A DNA stretch of 64,000 bases from Chrysophaeum taylorii. Taxonomy: Eukaryota; Sar; Pelagophyceae; Pelagomonadales; Pelagomonadaceae. The stretch is from contig JAQMWT010000320.1 in assembly GCA_029834535.1 (NCBI GenBank), positions 124,001 to 188,000 on the forward strand, given 5' to 3'. The translations under genes were made by a program, and so were the position numbers. The notes below the pieces were generated by a model, which saw nothing but the letters and a program-made list of their open reading frames with translations, did not search any database and had not been told where the DNA came from. Positions within the stretch are counted from its first letter, which is position 1, and every line of letters starts with the position of its first letter. Below are positions 28,441-38,638 of this stretch, one piece after another.

Positions 28441-29155
28441 TTAGCTTGCCGGGAACATGTGGACTCGAATTTTCTGTAGCGAGATGTACTCACGGATCTT
28501 AAACCATCTGGTCGACAGTGCCTTGGATCGAGAGGATCCATCTGGGTTATTAGAGGTGTGAACAGCAGCAGCATTGTCAGACAAGAGGGGTAGGCTTCTG
28601 ATGAAGCGCATATCTTCAGCAATTGGGTTGTCATTGTCATCGAAATCAACAGGATTAGCGGTGTTCTCACCATTAACATTGTTGACGTAGTTAGAAGGTG
28701 GGGTTGACGACAAATGAGAGTTCCAACAGCAGCTTGCGTAGCCAAACAGCTTCATCAGCACAAATACTGAGGGCAATCAACTCAGCTTCGTGAGTTGAGC
28801 AGGAGACAATCGGTTGTAACTTGCTTTTCCAACCAATAAGGCAGTTGAAAAGATAGAAGACAAACCCGGTGGTAGATTTCCTATCTTCCTGTGCTAAGGA
28901 AGGGGCGTTGTCAGCGTCAACCATGGCAACTAAGGGATCAAACTGTCCAGTGGATACATCCTGCGGTTGGTAGTCAACCACAGTGGAAAGATCAATTCGA
29001 TTAGCGGAGACAGTGCGAAGGTGAGCTTCAATAGCATTACCTTTAGGATGGAACCAGAGGCGAAGTGAGCGGTTTTCCGGCTTCCTCAGGTAGCGGAGCA
29101 GGTGTTCTAGCATTTGAACGTGAACATACGTGGGGCATGCATACCACGCGAACAT
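28441..29155 (-). pseudogene. Copia RNase H domain (frameshifted)
   Basis: Two overlapping frames together make the C-terminal RNase H of a Ty1/copia polyprotein. The first (28691-29155) has VDADNAPSLAQEDRKSTTG and the diagnostic CLIGWKSKLQPIVSCSTHEAE segment followed by LRKLLLEL. The second (28441-28776) continues with LLSDNAAAVHTSNNPDGSSR and the His/Arg-rich RWFKIREYI stretch. Past 28441 a further shift leads into KLNVADGFTKPHA, the normal end of copia pol. At least two frameshifts make this copy non-functional. It degraded the RNA strand during reverse transcription. Confidence 0.88.
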
Positions 29156-29315
29156 CTGCCTAAGGCTTACGAGAAGTCAGGTCTGCAGGCCACTTGCATG
29201 AACACCAGCTTGCCAAGGAGGGTGGCAAAGTGCGAGTTCATGTACAACTCTGTTTCAGAGCTGGGAGTGCCATATTTATACTTGAAGGACGATGACATAG
29301 GATATTTATGCGGAG

Positions 29316-30230
29316 TCAGTTGCTGCAAGACAGGTGATCAGCGAAGACTTCATCGAGCTTGGCTTGCACATCCAGAGAAATGGATCCATCAGATGTGCGC
29401 CACACACGCATGCCTAGGAGGGTATGGACAGGTTCAAACTGCTCTACAGCATACCGTTTGTGAAGGGCATCCTGTAACTCAGTACGAAGAGTGTCATCAT
29501 TGGACACAATAACAATGTCGTCTACAGACAGACTGCATACGACGAACTTAGCATGTGCGGATACTCGAGCATGTAGGCAAGAAACCGAATGCAGGCGCTT
29601 GTAGCCAAGGCTACGGAAGAAGCCGTCTATCTCTTTGTTCCAAAGAGATGGCGATTGACGAAGTCCATAAAGTGACTTAAGCAGTTTTGGTAGGCGTCGG
29701 CCCTTGTACTTAGCGTCATCGGGGTCGATAAGCTTGATGCCGTCTGGTAACTGAACATAGACGTTAGCATCAATGTCAGACTGAACGAAGGCGTTCGGGA
29801 CGTCTGCGTGGTAGACAGGCACTTGCTTGTATGCTGCAATAGCCAGTAGTACCCGCATTGCGGTCATTGTGGCCATTGGGCTGAAGGTGCCAAGGAAATC
29901 GGCGCCAAGAGATGCTAGGAAGCCACGTAGCACGAGGCGAGCCTTGTGCTTAACGTATTTGCCTGCAGAGTCTGTTTTAATCTTCAGCACCATCCTGCTG
30001 TCAATAGGGCGAGAGACACCGTCGGGTAAAGAAAGTTTGAAGCAGCCAAAGCGGATAATGTCGTGGAGTTCCTTGGCGATGGCCTTGAGGTAGGCGTGCC
30101 TGTCTTCAGGCGACATACCGTGGAGGCACTTAAGTTTATATTCGTCGATGGAAACGTCCGCTTCTTGGACCTTATATTCGTCAGGACCAACAGTGGCTGG
30201 TGAATTATAGTTTAGCGACGTTGCGGTCGA
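29316..30230 (-). CDS. Copia reverse transcriptase domain
   Basis: RVT_2-type reverse transcriptase. The frame is open from the SLNY motif at 30230 through the ORF ending at 29316. It shows GCFKLSLPDGVSRPIDSRMV, KHKARLVLRGFLASLGADF, TFSPMATMTAMRVLLAIAA, VYHADVPNAFVQSDIDANVY (catalytic Asp), KLLKSLYGLRQSPSLWNKEID and LSVDDIVIVSNDD, where the usual YVDD is SVDD. It ends before the connection to RNase H, which is in a different frame. The nested Helitron fragment begins just upstream. It copies element RNA into cDNA in virus-like particles. Confidence 0.9.
   Translation of the reverse strand, partial: STATSLNYNSPATVGPDEYKVQEADVSIDEYKLKCLHGMSPEDRHAYLKAIAKELHDIIRFGCFKLSLPDGVSRPIDSRMVLKIKTDSAGKYVKHKARLVLRGFLASLGADFLGTFSPMATMTAMRVLLAIAAYKQVPVYHADVPNAFVQSDIDANVYVQLPDGIKLIDPDDAKYKGRRLPKLLKSLYGLRQSPSLWNKEIDGFFRSLGYKRLHSVSCLHARVSAHAKFVVCSLSVDDIVIVSNDDTLRTELQDALHKRYAVEQFEPVHTLLGMRVWRTSDGSISLDVQAKLDEVFADHLSCSN
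30208..30230 (-). repeat. SLNY motif copy C
   Basis: Minus strand encodes STATSLNY in frame with the reverse transcriptase, about 25 residues before the first RT-like sequence. Confidence 0.85.
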
Positions 30231-30539
30231 GGCAGTGTGCGCAACTTCGGGATAAGCGGAAACAAGTGCAGGCCAGTAAGTTCACCTAGTCCCAATCTCT
30301 AACCCCAGTAAGTTCGGCGGAAACCCACTCGTGCTCACACCCACTCACCCCACTCTCCTTTGTGCTCGTCGCTCTCACCCCCGCCAATCCAAGCTGCTTT
30401 GATCCGCACACGCCGCCCGCCTTTGAGTTTACTCTAAAAACTCCAGTAAGCTCACCTGGTCACTCATTTCACCTAGTCCCAATCTCTAACCCCAGTAAGT
30501 TCACCTGGTCCCAGTAAGTTCACCTACAGTGCGCGTGTA

Positions 30540-31118
30540 GACGCCGTGAGAGGGCTTATCGGTATTGCGCGGCACGTGTGGGGTAGGGTGGAGTCGTCGA
30601 CCCAGAAGAGGATATCCTCGCGGTTGCCGACTCGACAGAGATCCACGTAGAGCTGGAGGTGGCAGAAGACGGGCCTTGGGCAAGAGGACATCGACCTTGC
30701 GGGGCGTCTGCCCCTGGCTCTTGTTGATCGTTTGGCGTCGGCGGGGCTTAAGGGATACTGGTTGAAAGAGCCTCGGTGACACGACACAACATGATCGATG
30801 ACGTATCGGGTGCCGTTGCAGTGGCTGTGCGACGGGTCGATGTTGCGAAGACTTTAAGCTCGCGATCAAAGTCAGCATGCCGTTGGTTGTCAGGGAGTTG
30901 AAAACTCGACTGTAAAGAGCGAGGCGTCGTCTTCCGACCCAACCTAGTCGGCCGAAAAAGAACTCCGACGCCTCGTCTCCGGGAAAGGCCGTGGTCATGC
31001 GCGCGTTGTCAGCATCGACAACATCGTTTCGACGGGGCGTGAGAATGGCGCGCTGAAAGAGCCGACGCGAGTCGTGGAAATAGTCCGCGAGGTCGTTGTA
31101 GACGGCTTGGAGGATCAA
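30540..31118 (-). pseudogene. Helitron-type helicase fragment nested in the copia element
   Basis: The minus strand reads ILQAVYNDLADYFHDSRRLF, then LFQRAILTPRRNDVV and DNARMTTAFPGDEASEFF, and farther on INKSQGQTPRKVDVLLP: the C-terminal part of a Pif1-like Helitron helicase, with frameshifts. It is clearly similar at DNA level to 14897-15720, with long shared phrases such as GCCGAAAAA-GAACTCCGACGCCTCGTCTC. The exact insertion ends in the retrotransposon are unclear; similarity to the host element stops near 30231 and resumes near 31546. Confidence 0.75.
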
Positions 31119-31364
31119 TGCTTGGCTTGCGCGCCTACCTGATCCTTACCCTGACTCGGGGACGAACCCCACCCAGGCCGCCCGATCCCAGCAGGACGTC
31201 ACCCTTCGTCGCACATACGTCCGGCGGCAGCACGCATACGACCTACAGGCGGGGCCCGTCCTCTCTTCGCCTGCCCCACGACTCGGCGATGACCCCGACT
31301 AGGTCCCGCGTACTTGTCTCCGCCCGTCAGGCACATCCCTCCTACCCCACAAACCCACCCACAT

Positions 31365-31507
31365 CCCTCATAGCAGTCGCCCTTTAAAGACAAACCACCC
31401 ACATCCTTCATGCCCCACACACACACACCCCTCTTAGCAGTCGACCTTTAAAGACGAACAGACAGACACACACAACCCCCTCTTAGCAGTCGACCTTTAA
31501 AAGACAA

Positions 31508-31542
<35 letters not shown>

Positions 31543-31545
31543 TCT
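31365..31545 (+). repeat. Short tandem repeats with CAGA microsatellite
   Basis: Three imperfect units contain AGCAGTCGACCTTTAAAGAC, near 31369, 31434 and 31481, followed by a pure CAGA/CAAA run (about 31505-31541) at the boundary with the element coding sequence. Confidence 0.8.
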
Positions 31546-32155
31546 GTCGATTAGTAGTAAGGACAGCGTCAGTAGGAGGGGTAGAAGAAGCAGATTCCAG
31601 TTGAATATGGATAGTAGGGTCGGCATGTAAGACCTGGGTGATGTACTCTATAGAGACCAGAAGGTGTTCCTCCAAGTCAGACAGAGATGCGGAATTAGCG
31701 CCAAACTCGGAGGAGTTGTGATCGATAAAGCTGGTCGGCGCCAGATACGTAAGTGCATACTGTAAGGAAGAGATGCCAAAGGCAGCAGCGTGCTCAGTGA
31801 ACGCAGCTAAAGGCTGGGGAATGGGGCACGTAGGTGAGTCATCAGCAGTGAGAAAGGTTGCGGCTGGGATGCTGGATGCGCACTTAGCGTGGGCGAAGTA
31901 ACCATCGACGTGCGGGTAACGGGCAAGTAAGTCAGTGCGCAACGGGAGAAGAAGACGAGCTAACAACGCATGTTCCCCCTCTGAGCAGATAGCAGACCAG
32001 AGGATACCACCATTGATATGAAGGGCGGAGAGGGCGGGAGACTTGAACGTAAGAAAGTGGTGGCGAAGATCCCAGCGGAAATCGGCGAGTTTGCCACCAG
32101 CGGCTTTGTAACCACCAATAGTAGACGCTTGCAGCCGGGCTTGGATATTTTTCAT
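31448..32155 (-). CDS. Unknown segment of the copia pol, between integrase and RT
   Basis: An ATG-initiated frame of 235 codons whose first about 203 residues look like protein (globular, Ala/Leu-rich, two isolated Cys) and whose end runs into the CAGA repeat of the nested insertion (poly CLSV). It directly follows the integrase C-terminal Pro-rich tail. In copia elements this is the linker between integrase and reverse transcriptase, but here it is longer and shows no motif I know. Probably truncated by the nested insertion. Confidence 0.5.
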
Positions 32156-34016
32156 GGAGGTTGCCTTGCGGGTGTTAGGTTGTTTGGAACCTGGGACAAG
32201 AATGAGGTCATCTTGTGCAAAAGGTCTTTGTAAGAAGGAAGCAAGGGCGGCGGTGGCATAGAGCCAGAATCGTCGACAGGAGCGTCGGAAGAGGGAGGAG
32301 AGGCAGGAGCAGGGGACGAAGAAGGAGCTGAAGGAGGTGGAGAGTACCCCTTCTGAGGATGAAGTGTCCGTGTCCCCCGCTGAATGACATGGTCTTGGAT
32401 AGCAGCGTGGGGTGTGAGCGAGAAAGGCGCGGGAGGAGCGTGAGGCGGAAGAGCAAGTTCAGAGTCACGAGTAGGATGCTGGAGCATGTAGAGGAATTGC
32501 AGCTTGGACGAAACACGGCTTTGTCCGTTTTCAGGGTTGAGGACGACGTCGGCAATATGGTCAATACGTGGGGAGACGAGCGGGTATTGCGCGTTGGCGC
32601 AACATAGATATAAGTATTTGCGGCGGCACGGTTCCCGCACGGTTCCCACTTGTGGTGCTCGTGGGGTTCCAATAGAAGGTAGCATTCAGCGCCGAAGATC
32701 TTGAGCATGTCATGCTGGGGGGTGCTCAGTTGATTGTAGAGCAGCTGTTGCGGACTTAGGATGGCATGGTGAATGCGCTCGGGCGTGGCGTTCGGGAGAA
32801 TGTTGTAGCTTTGGATGGTATGTATTACCGCCCAGGGAAACATGATGGCTGGTTCCACGATCTTTGAGCCACGATAATGAGCATTAAGGAGAGAACGAAG
32901 GCGAGTTGAGGAGGCGGAGGCGATGAAGCCGATGGCTGACTGAACTTCAAAGCTAAAGTGGTGCATGTACGGCGGGAAAGCGATGAGCTGAATGCCTTTA
33001 TCGACGCGGTACGGGGCGGTAATGTGCTGGCTAAAATAGGGCTTGAAGGCATCAGAGAAGAGGGTGCGCATGTGCACGTTGAGTTGTGTACGACAAAAGT
33101 CATACACAAAGTCCAGAGCTTGAGTGAACTCCGTGGCGTTGGTGGTGCGTGTAAAGTACACCAAGAGAAATTTCGAGATAAGTTCTTTGAATACGATAAG
33201 ATGTGTGAAGCCTCCCCATTCGGATGGGATGGTCACATAGCCGCCGTCGCACGCCCAGACTTCGCCGGCTTTGTGAGTTTGCTCAAAAGAGGGCTTGGTC
33301 GGATTGAAGTGCTTGTGCGGGTGGCGTTTGTTATGTGCGATGCAGTCGGTGCATAAGTCGCGATACGGTAGGTCAGAGGCAGAGAAGCCAGGGCGAGCCA
33401 GTACGTTGGGGGCCTTGGCAGCGACGTTGTCGGGGCAGTGGTGCACCCGGTGGAAGCGATTGGCACGTTCTTTGGCGTTGAGGTATTCGGCAGATCCGTG
33501 TGCGAAGGACTTGCGAGGAATGGGATGAGCGGGGATATGACGTTTGCGCCGAACATCGAACTTGAGTTCGGTGTCCAAGGCAGGAGGAGGCGGTGCGTCG
33601 TCATCCTGGTGCGCAGCAGGGTCACTTGGAGGTGCATCCTCATCATCACGAGTAGCGAGAGTATCTTCGTAGGACGAAGATATATAGTTTAACGACATTT
33701 CGGTCAAGCAGTTGCTGGAAATAGACGTCATGAAGGCTTGAGCCAAAGACAAGGTATCTGTGCTGCACGTGGTGGAGGCCGGATCAAAAGTCATGAAGGT
33801 GGATACATAGGATTTCTTCATCACGGCAGCAGCATGTTGGAAGTTAGGGTCCAACATTAGAGGTTTAATATCGGCAACGAGGAGCGAAAGGTGCTTGTAC
33901 AGTGTGCTGTACGTACCGGCAGGCAGAGCATTGCTGAGCATGTCGCAGCAAAGGTCGTGGCGAAGAGACAAGAGGAAAGATTCCTGTTGTTTGGTGTGGT
34001 TGTTAGCACGAATCAA
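32152..34016 (-). CDS. Copia integrase domain
   Basis: DDE integrase inserting element cDNA into the genome. The N-terminal zinc-binding module is visible as FHRVHH followed after about 30 residues by LCTDC. The catalytic core has VWACDGGYV (Asp), RTLFSDAFKPYF (Asp) and HHFSFEVQSAIGF (Glu). The frame has no ATG at its beginning (TTG at 34016), consistent with a polyprotein. A frameshift near 32600 moves the C-terminal part to the frame 32152-32685, which reads YPLVSPRIDHIADVVLNPEN and ends in a Pro/Ser-rich tail. A SLNY motif lies about 105 residues in, before the zinc module. Confidence 0.88.
33685..33707 (-). repeat. SLNY motif copy D
   Basis: Minus strand encodes LTEMSLNY in frame, N-terminal to the integrase zinc-binding module. 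Confidence 0.85.
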
Positions 34017-34166
34017 CTCCGGTCGAGTAGGATAGCGTAATTTCCCGTTGCGAGGGTCGAGTAAGTAATGTTTGCATACCCTCGGACGGTGGGCAATGGA
34101 GCAAACATGGAGTGGATTTTAGAGCCGAGTTTGCGGTCACTTCCACGAAGATACCCTATATAGCGA

Positions 34167-35900
34167 CTATGAGATAAGTGGTGATCTTCCAGAGCAAAAT
34201 GAGAGTCCTTGTAGTCGAAAGAATTGTCGGTGGCCTTGTAGGTAAGGCAGCCAGGCATCACAAGAGAGCATCTGGACAAGAGCTTTTGTATGGCGGTGCC
34301 ATAGGTGGCAGCGGAGCCAACTTGAGGAAGGGCTTGGATTATCCACAAGTAACCCATAAACGGCTCCAAATATATAGATCTGCAAATATATAGATCTGTC
34401 TCTGTCGCGGGGGACGTTGGAGGCAGTAAACGTATACGTGCTTCCAAACGCGTCAATGGAAGCATGATATTTGGTGGCGGCGTTCTCTATGGTGAGGTTG
34501 CCGTCAGAATGGTGGCCGCCGGTTAGGAAGTAGATATTATGTGATGTTGATGAGGTTGTAAGTAGTAACCTATGTGACGGTTGGTCAGTTTCGAAAACGG
34601 TTATGTAGTAGGACACAGGAGTGGGTGAGTTAGTGTGCAATCTGGCAAACACGTTATAGAGGATGGTAAAAGCCTTAACATGCAGTGGGTTAGTTGCATG
34701 TGGCAGTGGATCCATGGAGGAGCGTTTGAAACACAGCTGATGATAAGTACACTCGAATTGAACTGAGTGCGTACGTTGCTCGTGTTCCTGTTGTGAGTGA
34801 AGGCGCAAAAATAACATATTGAGTGTTTCAAGGTCAGTCATAGTAAGCTGAACAGAACCTGTGCGAGAGTAAGGTGCAAAAGTTTTAGGAACGGGGACAT
34901 ATGGAGGATCGGGGAACACCCGGATCCAATCTTTGGCGATATGTTTGGATAGCCAAAGTCGTTTAGGAATGGCCTGTATGTCATCCACGATCTTAAAGAA
35001 GGGGCGTGGGTGGTGGATAGGCCATGACAGTATGTTGATTGGTCCAGTAGAATACCTGCGTGCGATGCAGATCCATCTTTCCCTAGATTGGTAGTCGCCA
35101 CAGAGGTAGGTCGGGAACCTGTCAACAACATCGACACAGTAATCGAGTGTGGCATGGATGAGATTGGCGACATTGATGTGGTCTTGATGACAGTACTTGT
35201 GGGGTGGTGTCATCTCAGCCAGTAGTACCTAGGGTTGGAGAAGTTTGATGACAGACAGCATGCTGTCGAAAAGAGAGTCGTCAAGCAGGCTGTGTAAGTC
35301 TTCGGTCTTATGCTGCTTTATTAGATTCCTGTTGGTGCAGGGAGGAGTGATCTCAATAATATCACAATAAAATTTGCGCCTTTCCTCTGGTGAGATTAGG
35401 TGAAGGTGGTTGATAAAGGCGGGTAAAGATTCAAATAATAATACTGTAGGAAAACGGTGGCGTAACATGCGCACAAGCGTATCATCAGACTCAACAACAA
35501 CTTTTACATTGATATTTAAGCCTAGGTCATTAGTGGCTTGAGACAGGAACGCTGGGGTTGACAAACCAGAACAGAGTAACATGACAGAGGGTTTGCGAAG
35601 ATTGGGCTCTTGTGAGAGAAACACTGGGCGAGAAAGTATTCATGTTAATGGCGGAGTGTTTTGCTGGACGACCTTGTTCTGTTTCCGAAGATTAAGAACC
35701 AAAGGGCGAATCCACGGGCGATCTGGTAAAACTCTCTTGAGGAGATAGTTGTAATATGCCAGTAGATCCCTGTTTTCGTGGTATCGCTTGAGCGGAAATG
35801 CGAGGGAGCGTAGTTCGAGTTGCTTGTCGCGAGCGATGTTGTAGGTGAGACAGGGGAGAGCAGGTAAATTAGCTGCTACGTAGTGTATGGGAATACGCAC
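34167..35900 (-). pseudogene. Cytosine-5 DNA methyltransferase domain in the retrotransposon
   Basis: One reading frame (same phase as integrase) with two internal stops, TGA at 35640-35642 and TAG at 35229-35231, carries the ordered motifs of a C5 methyltransferase. Motif I: VMLLCSGLSTPAFLSQA (about 35585). Motif II: VVVESDDTLVRMLRHRFP. Motif IV: DIIEITPPCTNRN, with the catalytic Pro-Cys at about 35337-35342. Motif V: LFDSMLSVIKLLQP. A motif VI-like VLLAEM follows the TAG. Motif VIII: GDYQSRERWICIARR (about 35090). A weak motif IX follows. Downstream, IENAATKYHASIDAFGS (about 34480) may be a degenerate copia protease site, where Asp-Ser/Thr-Gly is expected. Such enzymes methylate cytosine in DNA; retrotransposon-borne C5 methyltransferases are known from dinoflagellates and Klebsormidium. 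This copy is inactive unless stops are read through. Confidence 0.85.
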
Positions 35901-38115
35901 ATCTTTGTCTTAGCACAAGAGTCAAAAAATATAAAAAGGAAAAATGTTGGGGAACACTGTTTACCTTCATATATTTGGTTAGAAGTGCATTTTCCGAATA
36001 TGGGCAAGTAGTGGAGAGGCTGGCAGTGAAGAAATTCTCCAGAAATAACAAGTGATTTGGAATGATAATCGGTTGAACAGGTGGTGATGGTTCGTCAGCC
36101 TCATCAGCCATGCCGTGCTTTTCATCAAATGATGATAGCGAGGTCTGATCGACATCCCTTGTGGTTTCGGCTTGTGGTGGTTGGTTAATGGCTGATTGGA
36201 CCTGTGAAGATAGCGAGGACAGTAACGCTGGTGGTAAAGCGGAGATGGCAGAAGCAGTGAAGAAGTTAGGCAAAATATCGGAGGGATTACCGTGTGTGTT
36301 GGAGGCATCCTTGGTATCTGTAGTAGGAGGACTTGCCGTTGGGGTGGGAGCAGTAGCAACAGTATGATGTTGTGGCTCCACGTAGTTTAATGACTTTTCG
36401 GTCGAGGATAGATGAACGTCTACATCATAAATGATGTCTTCTGCGAACATGAGTTGTTCGTTTAGGCGAAGTAAGTCACTATTGTCCTCAGTAGATGTCG
36501 TTGACAGAATATCGGCGGATTGCAACAGAGTCTCAAATAACTTGGTGATGTTCTGTTGTAGCTGAGCCGTGATATCATTATCTGTCACATGCTTCGTAAG
36601 TTCACTACACTGCTCTTGCAGTGTATTTAAGGTGTGCTTCGTTCGGTCTAATAATTTCATGTTAGATCGAGAGGACCTGTCGAAAGTGCGAGGGTAAATT
36701 GGACGGTCATGGGACTGTCCAGCAGTTTTCTTGGTGACATAAGAATCACCAGAACGATAATACGATAGGTCGCTGCGAGAGAAAGGCTGGCGAGCATCGT
36801 TAGAGTTACGCAAGAGTCTAGCGTTAAACGTGGAGAGTGTTGCAGGTTGAGAAGAAGTAATCGACGCGAGTGTGTTTGCAGTTTGAGTCAGACTTTTGTC
36901 TGATAAATCCAGCGTGTTGGTCAGTAGTAATTTTGGCTTTGGTTGTGGTGTCAGTCCTTCGACATAGGGTTGCCAAGAAACAGGGCGTTCTAAGTGTCTT
37001 TTGTTCGACCCATTTGATACTACATTATATAAGTCTAATGCGTATTCTAAGGTATAGCTAGGGTTGGTAGGATGACACAATCGTTCAGCGTCTGGCACAG
37101 GCCGAGATGAAGATCGAGTTTCATACATATAACACCAATCTACCCAACCACGATCGCAACGATTGTTGCTGGTATTATCGGCATAATGCCGATGTATCTC
37201 TTCATAAATTTTTCTACAAAGAGTGCCAAAGTCGAATTGAAGGTCAGTCTCTTCCTGGTTAAGTTGGTAAGAGAGTTGCCTAAATGCTAGGACAGCTTCG
37301 ATAAATACATGGACATACCAGTTAGGATTATAAACAACAGAGTTAAATTGCTGTTTCAAATAGGACACATCAGTAGTCGTAACAGACTCGTAGTGACTAA
37401 AGGCGATGAGCATAATAGCTCGAGCCTTGTTGGGTAAATAACTTTTGTTGTATACCTCATTGATGGCGGGCCAGGCCGCAAGTGCCGGTTTTCCAACACT
37501 TTCAAGATTGAAGTAAGTATGCAAGAATGTAGCATACGTGTTCTGATAAGTGTGCCAGTCAGCAGCAGTTAACGAAAACATGGTAACAGGGGCACGAACA
37601 CGGGTGTCAAAAGCTAATGCTTTCGGGTGCGCGCGATTTAAGATTCGTTCCTCTTCTAAGAAACGAACATTGATTTCAGGGCGTAATGCCTTGACTTCAT
37701 TGTCGTAACAGACAGTAGCTAGCTGAGCTACTTCTGCGTCAGGTAAGTTGGGGAAAGCTTCATTGGTGAAGTGCCATTCCTGATACTCAGGGGGCAATTC
37801 ATCAACAGCTAAACGGAGATCAGCAGCCCTATCGGTCTTCCATTCCAGGAAAACGCGATCGAGAATTTGATTCCGGAGGATCTCGTAGTCCTTGCATGAC
37901 CGAGTGTATGCTTCGTACGAGTCGTACTCGAGGAAGGCATCGGCATGACTGGACCGTAATAACTGCTTGATATGTTTAATTTGCAAGGATACCTTGCGGG
38001 TCTGAAGCTGAAATCGATTTCCTTCGTTGAGAAACTCAACTACAGGAGCTTCGAGCTTCAATATGTCCGCACCTGTGATCGCCTTGGGTGCGGCTCGTGC
38101 TGCGTGTTCTGCCAT
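35869..38115 (-). CDS. Gag-like polyprotein of the copia element
   Basis: An intact frame of about 748 codons from the ATG at 38115 (the frame is open to 38205). It is the first ORF after the primer site, as expected for Gag. The N-terminal 330 residues are helical and acidic, with aromatic-rich phrases such as WHTYQNTYATFLHTYF, resembling a capsid domain. The middle is Ser/Thr-rich. A helical segment at about 500-590 (LNTLQEQCSELTKHV and following) may be a coiled coil. It ends in a Pro/Thr tract after a SLNY motif (36383-36405). No CCHC zinc knuckle is seen. It would package element RNA into virus-like particles. It is in a different phase from the methyltransferase/integrase frame, so a frameshift or re-initiation would be needed for pol. 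Confidence 0.72.
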   Translation of the reverse strand: MAEHAARAAPKAITGADILKLEAPVVEFLNEGNRFQLQTRKVSLQIKHIKQLLRSSHADAFLEYDSYEAYTRSCKDYEILRNQILDRVFLEWKTDRAADLRLAVDELPPEYQEWHFTNEAFPNLPDAEVAQLATVCYDNEVKALRPEINVRFLEEERILNRAHPKALAFDTRVRAPVTMFSLTAADWHTYQNTYATFLHTYFNLESVGKPALAAWPAINEVYNKSYLPNKARAIMLIAFSHYESVTTTDVSYLKQQFNSVVYNPNWYVHVFIEAVLAFRQLSYQLNQEETDLQFDFGTLCRKIYEEIHRHYADNTSNNRCDRGWVDWCYMYETRSSSRPVPDAERLCHPTNPSYTLEYALDLYNVVSNGSNKRHLERPVSWQPYVEGLTPQPKPKLLLTNTLDLSDKSLTQTANTLASITSSQPATLSTFNARLLRNSNDARQPFSRSDLSYYRSGDSYVTKKTAGQSHDRPIYPRTFDRSSRSNMKLLDRTKHTLNTLQEQCSELTKHVTDNDITAQLQQNITKLFETLLQSADILSTTSTEDNSDLLRLNEQLMFAEDIIYDVDVHLSSTEKSLNYVEPQHHTVATAPTPTASPPTTDTKDASNTHGNPSDILPNFFTASAISALPPALLSSLSSQVQSAINQPPQAETTRDVDQTSLSSFDEKHGMADEADEPSPPVQPIIIPNHLLFLENFFTASLSTTCPYSENALLTKYMKVNSVPQHFSFLYFLTLVLRQRCAYSHTLRSS
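36383..36405 (-). repeat. SLNY motif copy E
   Basis: Minus strand encodes STEKSLNY in the Gag frame, followed by VEPQHH and a Pro/Thr tract. Confidence 0.85.
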
Positions 38116-38622
38116 AGCAGTTGACGGGGAACCTGTGGGTTCAGTCACGCAGTTGACACTGTCTAGACATTCTAAGGGGGTCTGTCTATCGGTGTCTATG
38201 TACACTCATGCGTTATCGATGGAAAAAATGTCTATTTGACAACTGTGCAAGCTGTGAGTCCAGAGTAGTGTCGCTAAGCGTAGTCACTCATGGCAGCTGG
38301 TTATTTTGGTGCTCTCAAGGAGCTTGGTAGGTGCATTGCCATGGAATGTACGAGTGGACGTACCCAAAATATTCCATAACATGTGTGCAAGAGTACAGGT
38401 TAGCCAACTTACACGCACATCAACATTAACATGACAATACGATACTATGAACAGGTGCACACAAAGTTACACGATCACGTGTGCAAAATATGCTATATAC
38501 AGCCCAATGGTAATGGCGTTATATTGACAAGCGTGTTTGCGTGGCGAGGCTGGACCGGCGCGGTAACAGTCCAAAACCCATAGGTTACGTGCACGCGTTA
38601 ACACATGGTTTCTCAGGGACCC

Positions 38623-38638
38623 GCCTGGGCCCATAACC
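38623..38638 (-). other. Half-tRNA primer-binding site
   Basis: Directly inside the 5' LTR the minus strand reads GGTTATGGGCCCAGGC. Its complement, CTGGGCCCATAACC, is the anticodon stem-loop of eukaryotic initiator tRNA-Met, so the primer is the 5' half of that tRNA cleaved in the anticodon loop, as in Drosophila copia and yeast Ty5. Confidence 0.88.

Larger units (their letters stand above)
30231..31545. mobile_element. Nested insertion inside the copia element
   Basis: This 1.3-kb stretch separates the unknown pol segment from the RT segment. It contains the Helitron helicase fragment, direct repeats of AGTTCACCTAGTCCCA and CCCAGTAAGTTCACCT (30280-30535), and a tandem array near 31360-31545. 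I cannot fix its ends, since no clean target duplication is visible. Confidence 0.55.

Noticed and set aside
31365-31545. Possible CRISPR-like array
   Set aside because: Units are few, contiguous and degenerate, with no unique spacers, in eukaryotic DNA; it is an ordinary tandem repeat.
27008-36405. Hammerhead-ribozyme idea for the repeated motif, because it contains CGAAAC
   Set aside because: The CTGATGA half of the core is absent near the copies I checked, and the flanks do not form the three required stems.
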